Positions 14,900 to 19,500 of a stretch of 19,500 nt of DNA are shown here, in pieces. How positions within the stretch are numbered: position 1 is the stretch's first letter; every line of letters starts with the position of its first letter. The position numbers and the translations under genes are program-made. The stretch lies in contig JACDGC010000015.1 of the NCBI GenBank assembly GCA_013815535.1, positions 1-19,500 on the forward strand, written 5' to 3'. The stretch is from Ktedonobacterales bacterium. Its GTDB lineage: Bacteria > Chloroflexota > Ktedonobacteria > Ktedonobacterales > JACDGC01. The notes under the pieces were generated by a model. The model saw nothing but the letters and a program-made list of their open reading frames with translations. It did not search any database and was not told the DNA's origin.

Positions 14900-15538
14900 A
14901 TGTCGATTGCCGATTTACGCAAGGAATATATGCTTGCTGGCCTCAGTGAACAGGATGTCAACCGTGATCCATTCCAGCAGTTTACGGCATGGCTCGATCA
15001 GGCGCTGGCGGCGTCCTTGATCGAGCCGACCGCGATGACATTGGCGACGGTGGGTGCGGATGGGCGCCCATCGGCGCGGATGGTGCTGCTGAAAGGCGTC
15101 GATGCCGCAGGTTGCGCATTTTATACAAACTACGAAAGTCGCAAGGGACATGATTTGGCCGAGCATCCCTTCGCGGTACTCGTTTTCTATTGGGGTGGAT
15201 TGGAGCGCCAGGTGCGCATCGAAGGGCGGGTAGAGCGCCTATCTGCTGAGGCGTCGGATACATATTTCCATAGCCGCCCGTTGGGGAGCCAGCTTGGCGC
15301 GCTTGTGTCACAACAGAGCCAGGTCATTGCGAGCCGCACTGTGCTAGAGCAACAGATGCAGGAACTGACCGAGCGCTATCGCGATCAACCGATTCCGCGC
15401 CCGGATTCGTGGGGAGGGTACCGTGTCATCCCCGACGCCATCGAGTTTTGGCAGGGGCGGCAGAATCGCCTGCATGATCGCCTGCGCTATCGTAAGCACG
15501 GGGACGACACGTGGGTGATCGAGCGCCTCGCGCCCTAG
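14900..15538 (+). CDS. pdxH: Pyridoxamine 5'-phosphate oxidase
   Basis: Catalyses the FMN-dependent oxidation of pyridoxine or pyridoxamine 5'-phosphate to pyridoxal 5'-phosphate, the last step of the DXP-dependent route and of vitamin B6 salvage. The 212-residue length is typical. Family signatures are complete: ARMVLLKG (R60-K65) and FYTNYESRKG for FMN and phosphate binding, SRPLGSQLGALVSQQS in the middle, and the C-terminal WGGYRVIPDAIEFWQGRQNRLHDR with R190 and H192 at the positions of the substrate-binding Arg and His in the E. coli enzyme. The ATG has GGGAGGA 8-9 nt upstream. It converges with the efflux gene, with only 11 bp between the stop codons and no room for a separate terminator. 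Confidence 0.97.
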   Translation: MSIADLRKEYMLAGLSEQDVNRDPFQQFTAWLDQALAASLIEPTAMTLATVGADGRPSARMVLLKGVDAAGCAFYTNYESRKGHDLAEHPFAVLVFYWGGLERQVRIEGRVERLSAEASDTYFHSRPLGSQLGALVSQQSQVIASRTVLEQQMQELTERYRDQPIPRPDSWGGYRVIPDAIEFWQGRQNRLHDRLRYRKHGDDTWVIERLAP

Positions 15539-15549
15539 TCTGTGTCAGA

Positions 15550-16989
15550 TCATTTCGCGGCTGATCCGGTACGTTTGGAAGCGATACGCGGCAGGAACAG
15601 TGTGGGCACAATGGCAAGCAGCGTGAACCCTACGGACCACCAGAAGGTGTGGCCGAAGGCGAGCGCGAGTCCATTATGCATCGCAATCTGTTGCTGAAGG
15701 ATGATGGCGATCACCGCCGCGCCGAATGCGCCGCCGATCTGTTGTGCGACCCTGATGGCGATGCTCGCATGTGGCACTTCATCCCTTTGTAGCCCCAGAT
15801 AGGCTGCCGCCATAACGGGGATGGTGACGGCACCGAGGCCAGCACCGCGCACGAGCAGCGCGCCAGCCAGGATGAGGTAATTCGTATGGGCATCGACCAA
15901 TGCGAAGGGGATGGTCCCCAAGGCAGTGATGACGATGCCTGCGAAGACGATGGGCCGTGCGCCAATGCGATCTGTGAGACTGCCTACCCAACTGCGGGTA
16001 AGCAGCGCGCCCATCCCCTGCGGCGCCAACAGCAGACCCGCTGCCAGAACGCTCTGCCCATCAGCTTGTTGGAAGTACAGCGGCAACAGCAACAGGGCGC
16101 CATAGAGGGTCAAGCCAGAGAGGAATAACAGACCCGATGCCGCCGCCAACGAGGGATAACGAAACAGGCGCAGATCAACCAGCGGATTCGCGCTGAAGCT
16201 AGCATAGATGGTAAAGGCAAGGAGCAATCCCACGCCGATCCCCAAGGGGATCAGCACCTGCGGAGCGCCGAAGCCATTTGCATTGCCTACCTGCGCCAGT
16301 CCAAAGAGCGTGACCGCCAAGCCCGGCGAGAGCAGGAGGAGCCCCACGATGTCGAGGCGCTGCGTGCGTTGCGGTTGCGTGGCGGGCATGCCAAACCAGG
16401 CCAGGATGAGCGCGGCAATGCAAATCGGGACGTTGACGCCAAAGATCCAGCGCCAGTTGAGCGAATTGATGATGATGCCGCCGAGGACGGGGCCGAGGAT
16501 CGGCCCGATCAGCGCGGGCAGGCTCACCACGCTCATCAGGCGCCCCAGTGCGCGTCCACCTGCGGCCTGGACGATGAGGTTTTGCAAGATAGGCAGCATC
16601 AGTCCGCCGCCGATCCCCTGAATCACGCGGAAGATGATCAGGCTGGTGATGTCCCATGACAGCCCAGAGAGCACCGAGCCAACCATGAAGAGCGCCAGAC
16701 TCACCATCCACATCTGCTTGCCGCCGAAGCGGTTCATGCTCCACCCAGAGAGGGGGACCATCATGCTCAGCGAGAGGAGGTAGCCAGTGATGACCCATTG
16801 AATGGTGGCTACGGGCGCGTGGAGTTCGTGATCAAGAGTAGAGATAGCCACGTTCACAATTGTCGTGTCGAAAAGGGGGGCCAATCCGCCAACGAGGAGG
16901 ATGGCGACCAGTCTGATGACCTTCGGGTCGAGCCGTGTATCCGCTGGTTGCGGCTCTGGTGCCGCTATGCGTTCTGTAGTCGTCGCCAT
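15550..16989 (-). CDS. DHA2-family MFS drug efflux transporter (EmrB/QacA type)
   Basis: A 479-residue inner-membrane proton antiporter with about 14 predicted transmembrane helices. Seen directly: the DHA2 motif in helix 1 (D41-TTIVNVAI), motif A in the loop after helix 2 (GWSMNRFGGK, 82-91), R121-VIQGIGGG in helix 4, and the antiporter motif C GPILGPVLGG (162-171). The family exports hydrophobic or cationic drugs; the actual substrate is unknown. The ATG at 16989 is chosen because GGAGG lies 10 nt upstream; a TTG at 17013 has no such site and lies against the operator. The gene is divergent from tetR, and two operators lie between them, so it is probably repressed by that protein and induced by its substrate. 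Confidence 0.95.
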   Translation of the reverse strand: MATTTERIAAPEPQPADTRLDPKVIRLVAILLVGGLAPLFDTTIVNVAISTLDHELHAPVATIQWVITGYLLSLSMMVPLSGWSMNRFGGKQMWMVSLALFMVGSVLSGLSWDITSLIIFRVIQGIGGGLMLPILQNLIVQAAGGRALGRLMSVVSLPALIGPILGPVLGGIIINSLNWRWIFGVNVPICIAALILAWFGMPATQPQRTQRLDIVGLLLLSPGLAVTLFGLAQVGNANGFGAPQVLIPLGIGVGLLLAFTIYASFSANPLVDLRLFRYPSLAAASGLLFLSGLTLYGALLLLPLYFQQADGQSVLAAGLLLAPQGMGALLTRSWVGSLTDRIGARPIVFAGIVITALGTIPFALVDAHTNYLILAGALLVRGAGLGAVTIPVMAAAYLGLQRDEVPHASIAIRVAQQIGGAFGAAVIAIILQQQIAMHNGLALAFGHTFWWSVGFTLLAIVPTLFLPRIASKRTGSAAK

Positions 16990-17014
16990 GAGTTTCGTGC
17001 CTCCAAATCCCAAT

Positions 17015-17035
17015 TAAGATACGCATAGTATCTTA
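17015..17035. promoter_or_regulatory. TetR operator 1 (transporter-proximal)
   Basis: A perfect inverted repeat: TAAGATAC, 5-nt spacer GCATA, GTATCTTA. It lies just downstream of the predicted start site of the efflux gene. It matches operator 2, 46 bp away centre to centre. Confidence 0.9.
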
Positions 17036-17043
17036 TAAAGAGT

Positions 17044-17072
17044 ATGGTACACTAAATGCATAAGGTACGCAA
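17044..17072 (-). promoter_or_regulatory. Probable promoter of the MFS efflux gene
   Basis: On the minus strand TTGCGT (17072-17067) and TACCAT (17049-17044) are 17 nt apart. The -35 lies in the middle of operator 2 and the predicted start (about 17037) abuts operator 1, so both sites could repress it. A plus-strand TACACT (17048-17053) may serve tetR but lacks a good -35. Confidence 0.6.
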
Positions 17073-17081
17073 CGTATCTTA
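17061..17081. promoter_or_regulatory. TetR operator 2 (tetR-proximal)
   Basis: TAAGGTAC, 5-nt spacer GCAAC, GTATCTTA: the same 21-bp layout as operator 1, differing at one arm position and in the spacer. It ends 11 bp before the tetR ATG, next to its ribosome binding site. Confidence 0.9.
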
Positions 17082-17092
17082 GTGGAGAAGTG

Positions 17093-17719
17093 ATGGATTC
17101 GCAAAAATTGGCCGCTGAGGAGCCAGCCCGCCGAGAATTAGGCGAGCCTGGGGCGAAGACGCGACGGCGTGGCGATTCCCTAGAGACGGACATTTTGCAA
17201 GCGGCGTGGGATGAACTGATGGTGGTAGGGTATTCGCATTTGACGATGGAAGGCGTCGCTGAGCGTGCCAAAACGAGCAAGGCGGTGGTCTATCGACGCT
17301 GGCATAGTCGCGCTGAATTGGTGATCGCAGCGATGATTCACCATCAGCCGTTAATGGGCGGCGATGTCCCCGACACCGGATCGCTACGTGGTGACATTTT
17401 GATTTTGCTTCGTCGGATGTCGTTGCGCCTCGAAGAAGTGGGTGCAGAGAGCATTCATGGCCTGATGGGTGAATATTTCAACGAGGTACCGCTCGTGTTA
17501 TATTTGCGTGGTCGACAGCCAGGCGCAGAAAGTATGTCTGTCATTTTGCGACGCGCTGCTGAACGGGGCGAGATCGACTCGGCTAAAGTGACACCACGGA
17601 TCGCGTCCTTGCCAGCTGATCTGGTGCGGCATGAGATACTTTTGACCCATGCGCCTATCTCGGATGCAACCATCGTGGAAATCGTAGACGACATTTTCTT
17701 GCCCCTGCTTCGCCCCTAA
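17093..17719 (+). CDS. TetR-family transcriptional repressor
   Basis: A 208-residue repressor. After a charged extension of about 27 residues comes the TetR DNA-binding domain: ILQAAWDELMVVGYSHLTMEGVAERA and the recognition helix TSKAVVYRRWHSRAEL (about 61-76). The C-terminal ligand-binding half (about 90-208) is helical and resembles the TetR_C_11/16 type. The ATG at 17093 has GGAG 5 nt upstream; the adjacent GTG at 17090 would be too close. It is divergent from the DHA2 efflux gene and separated from it by two matching operators. This is the classical arrangement for a drug-sensing repressor that controls itself and its pump. The pump's substrate is the likely ligand (inference). Confidence 0.95.
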   Translation: MDSQKLAAEEPARRELGEPGAKTRRRGDSLETDILQAAWDELMVVGYSHLTMEGVAERAKTSKAVVYRRWHSRAELVIAAMIHHQPLMGGDVPDTGSLRGDILILLRRMSLRLEEVGAESIHGLMGEYFNEVPLVLYLRGRQPGAESMSVILRRAAERGEIDSAKVTPRIASLPADLVRHEILLTHAPISDATIVEIVDDIFLPLLRP

Positions 17720-17755
17720 ATGTGCCGTTACCTAAACGCTTCGTCGCTGCCCAGG

Positions 17756-17786
17756 GATGCCCGAAATCCGGCGCGATTTCGGCATC
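17756..17786 (+). terminator. Hairpin downstream of tetR
   Basis: GATGCCCGAAATC (17756-17768) faces GATTTCGGCATC (17775-17786) with a 6-nt loop CGGCGC and one bulged C. It lies 36 nt after the tetR stop. Only TT follows, so termination would be weak or Rho-assisted. Confidence 0.5.
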
Positions 17787-17828
17787 TTGGCCGATTGGCT
17801 CTCGTTCTACCACATGTCCGGCCATGGC

Positions 17829-17870
17829 TTCTTTCAGTGAACTCACCGGATCGATGACCAATGAAGCCGC
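17829..17870 (+). repeat. 42-bp inverted repeat, left arm
   Basis: TTCTTTCAG to AGCCGC, including the conserved core TCACCGGATCGATGA. It matches the reverse complement of 18055-18096 at 35 of 42 positions. Confidence 0.8.
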
Positions 17871-17964
17871 TCTTGGCCAATGCTGCGATCTGCCATTTCG
17901 CCCCCACTTTCGGCATAGAATCGGAGTTGCGGGATGATCCCCGATTGCCGCTGGCTGGTTGGGT

Positions 17965-17993
17965 TGGACAAGGGTAGTGCGACCGATTATAAT
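17965..17993 (+). promoter_or_regulatory. Strong promoter upstream of the DinD-like gene
   Basis: TGGACA (17965-17970) and a perfect TATAAT (17988-17993) are 17 nt apart. The predicted start near 18000 lies 279 nt before the DinD-like ATG, so the transcript would carry a long leader that includes the right arm of the inverted repeat. No LexA-type box was seen. Confidence 0.75.
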
Positions 17994-18054
17994 GACGCTC
18001 AGCAGAAAATACGCGGGATGGGGAAATCATCTTGCTTGTTACGCAAATCCCCCT

Positions 18055-18096
18055 GCGGTTTCATTGCTCATCGATCCGGTGAACCTGCTGAAAGAA
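18055..18096 (-). repeat. 42-bp inverted repeat, right arm
   Basis: The reverse-complement partner of 17829-17870 (83% identity by position). The two arms enclose about 184 bp that contain the promoter at 17965-17993. No target-site duplication was noticed. Confidence 0.8.
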
Positions 18097-18278
18097 TCAT
18101 TACCCATTCGGGCAATGTACCTTCTGGGCTGGTTTCGTTGCTACTTGAGCCAGCGAGGAGGCCGAAAAGGCATTTCTCGCATGCCATCCTGCACGTCGAT
18201 AATTTGGGGAGTGGATTATAGTGAGGGCAAACAGCCTACACATCCCCGTCAGGCTGAGCGGAAAGGCAGGAGGCAGAT

Positions 18279-19163
18279 ATGAATGGGCCAGCACACATCG
18301 GTGATCAATCACTCGCGGTAGCCCTCTTTGAGCAGTACACGATTCGACGTGTCTGGTACAAAGAAGAATGGTATTATAGTCTGGTTGATTGCATGATTCC
18401 GCTCTCGACCACCAAGAACAAACAACGCTACTGGACGGATCTCAATACGCGGCTCCGCGAAGAAATGGGAGATAACTACGAGGATATCGTAGTTATGTTG
18501 AAGCTTCCCACGAAAGATAGCCGGCTGCGCAAATCCGCGTGTGCCAACACGGCGGGTGTGTTGCGCGTGATTCAGTCGGTTGCTTCGCCCAAAGCCGAGC
18601 CGTTTAAACGTTGGATGGCCGAGGTCGCGGCAGCTGATCTCGTCGATATGGAGCGTGCGGAGTACCGTCTGAAGCTGCATCAATTCGATGTAGAACTGCA
18701 CACCGTCGCGCAACAACGCGGCGTGGATACGCCCGAGGGACATCAACGCCTCAACGATGCCAACTATATGGGACTCTATAATGGTCTCACAGAACAAGGG
18801 GTCATTCGTTTGCGTCGTCTGCCTTTCTCGGGCACGCCGCCGGATTTCATGGGGACGGAAGAACTCGCGGACAACCTGTTTCAGCGTGCACATACCAAGG
18901 CGCGCATTGAGACGCTGAACCTCCAGGGGCAGCCCGCCATTGATACGGCGGCGATCACGGTTGGCCGCGAAGTACGCGAAACCCTCGCGCGGCTGGGACG
19001 ACCAATGCCGGAGGAACTGCCGCAATATCGCCTGATTAGCCGTGGGGATTGGGTGCCGCCTGAGCAACTCAGCCGCGTTGATTGGGACGCTGAAGGGGAA
19101 GAGCCAGAAGAAGAGGCGACCTGGCAGGTCATCGAGATCCCCGCGCCGAAACCAGCACCCTAG
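18279..19163 (+). CDS. DinD-like BRO-N domain protein
   Basis: A 294-residue protein with a BRO-N domain at about residues 15-120 (IRRVWYKEEWYYSLVDCMIP, YWTDLNTRL, SRLRKSACANTAGVLRVIQS, EPFKRWMAEV). The second half resembles DNA-damage-inducible protein D (NDANYMGLYNGLTEQGV, FMGTEELADNLFQRAHTKARIE, VGREVRETLARLGRPMPEELP). E. coli DinD is SOS-induced and limits RecA activity; other BRO-N proteins act as phage antirepressors. The role here is unproven. The tail after about residue 260 is acidic and then Pro-rich (GEEPEEEATW, PAPKPAP) and is an addition to the usual length of about 275. The ATG has AGGAGG 5 nt upstream. It stands alone, with no phage genes nearby in the window, and with decayed-looking sequence on its 5' side. 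Confidence 0.88.
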   Translation: MNGPAHIGDQSLAVALFEQYTIRRVWYKEEWYYSLVDCMIPLSTTKNKQRYWTDLNTRLREEMGDNYEDIVVMLKLPTKDSRLRKSACANTAGVLRVIQSVASPKAEPFKRWMAEVAAADLVDMERAEYRLKLHQFDVELHTVAQQRGVDTPEGHQRLNDANYMGLYNGLTEQGVIRLRRLPFSGTPPDFMGTEELADNLFQRAHTKARIETLNLQGQPAIDTAAITVGREVRETLARLGRPMPEELPQYRLISRGDWVPPEQLSRVDWDAEGEEPEEEATWQVIEIPAPKPAP

Positions 19164-19167
19164 CGGT

Positions 19168-19264
19168 GGCAGTGGGGTGCGCTCCCCCGCTGCCCAGTGA
19201 CCGCCCTCGCAAATCGACAGGCCCCTGCCCATCAGGGGCCTCATCTCTCCCACGCCCGGGAGAG
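19168..19264. repeat. Cluster of three GC-rich hairpins after the DinD-like gene
   Basis: Three hairpins lie in a row: GGCAGTGGGG with its partner (19168-19194, one bulge and one G-T pair), AGGCCCCTG/CAGGGGCCT (19219-19241, 9 bp perfect, 5-nt loop) and CTCTCCC/GGGAGAG (19245-19264, 7 bp perfect). None is followed by a T run. They resemble the REP-like intergenic palindromes common in Chloroflexota and probably also end transcription. The rest of 19265-19370 shows no gene. Confidence 0.6.
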
Positions 19265-19370
19265 CGGCACCCTCGGCCACGACAGCCCTCCCCAGGTTCG
19301 CAACTCCCCTGGCATTTCGCCCCGAAACGGACTTACAAAAAACGCACCATTGCCCCTTTGCTTGTCTGGC

Positions 19371-19399
19371 TGGACAACCGCTTGTTGCCTGTCTATACT
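19371..19399 (+). promoter_or_regulatory. Promoter pointing out of the window
   Basis: TGGACA (19371-19376) and TATACT (19394-19399) are 17 nt apart. The predicted start near 19406 has no convincing start codon in the remaining 95 bp, although AAGGAG occurs at 19460-19465. The gene it serves probably begins beyond position 19500. Confidence 0.65.
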
Positions 19400-19500
19400 G
19401 CCCAAGAACGGCCTTTCATGGGATGCGCCAGCACGATGTTTGGCTATTACAGCAACTTTCAAGGAGATAAGGGAACTAGGCGGTAGCCCGCATAGAGCAC

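Larger units (their letters stand above)
17720..18278. other. Gene-poor stretch between tetR and the DinD-like gene
   Basis: About 560 bp without a confident gene. It holds a hairpin after tetR, a 42-bp imperfect inverted repeat and a strong plus-strand promoter (all listed separately). Two short frames diverge from its middle: minus 17916-17728 (62 codons) and plus 18018-18221 (67 codons). They share the peptide pattern GFI-x-HRSGE-xx-ER but have no good ribosome binding sites. They could be remnants of a duplicated small gene or chance readings of a DNA repeat. Confidence 0.5.

Noticed and set aside
17829..18096. HRSGE peptide as a trace of an enolase gene
   Set aside because: HRSGE occurs in the enolase signature, but the flanking residues do not match enolase in either copy, so the resemblance is taken as chance.
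18309..19280. A 323-codon minus-strand open frame
   Set aside because: It is antisense to the DinD-like gene, whose plus-strand protein has clear BRO-N and DinD motifs and a ribosome binding site.
19166..19486. A 106-codon plus-strand open frame after the DinD-like gene
   Set aside because: It crosses the GC-rich hairpin cluster and a promoter, is Pro/Arg/Ser-rich without domain character, and lacks a ribosome binding site.
1..19500. CRISPR array, tRNA, rRNA or insertion sequence
   Set aside because: No regularly spaced repeats, cloverleaf-like segments, rRNA sequence or transposase motifs were seen on either strand. The only repeats are the shared module, operators and hairpins listed.

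Overview
The window looks like a chromosomal segment of a free-living, moderately GC-rich bacterium. The best guess is a Chloroflexota soil organism of the Ktedonobacteria type. This rests on near-consensus sigma-70-type promoters (TTGACA-17-TATACT), G-rich ribosome binding sites, secreted Ser/Thr/Asn-rich glycoside hydrolases carrying a module also known from actinobacteria, and GC-rich intergenic hairpins. No rRNA, tRNA, CRISPR array or intact insertion sequence was seen. The taxonomic call is an inference and was not tested by any search.

Positions 1-12,430 form a glycan-utilisation region. Two paralogous ROK-family repressors lie on the minus strand (1-1099, cut by the window edge, and 1217-2461). 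A secreted GH92 alpha-mannosidase (2782-5559) diverges from them. It is followed by a secreted PQQ-type beta-propeller protein (5722-7758) that carries at its N-terminus the same module found at the C-terminus of the GH92 enzyme. A Rho-independent terminator separates these from an orphan lipoprotein gene (7875-8597). Converging from the other side is a probable lacI-GH2 operon: a LacI-type repressor (11372-12370) with a 24-bp perfect palindromic operator at its own start site, then a secreted GH2 beta-galactosidase-like enzyme with a malectin-like tail (8730-11291). Together these could remove alpha-mannosyl and beta-galactosyl residues outside the cell under sugar-responsive repressors. No sugar transporter is visible in the window.

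Positions 12,431-17,719 hold small regulator-centred units. A marR-DUF1905-alpha/beta hydrolase operon (12926-14629) has overlapping genes. Its promoter is embedded in a 36-bp perfect palindrome, and its predicted start site falls on the A of the marR ATG, so the mRNA is probably leaderless. Next come pdxH (14900-15538) and, convergent with it, a DHA2-type drug efflux transporter (15550-16989). The transporter is divergently transcribed from a TetR repressor (17093-17719), with two matching 21-bp operators between them.

Positions 17,720-19,500 hold a 560-bp stretch without a confident gene. It contains an imperfect 42-bp inverted repeat and a strong promoter. A DinD-like BRO-domain gene (18279-19163) follows, then a cluster of GC-rich hairpins and a promoter pointing out of the window.
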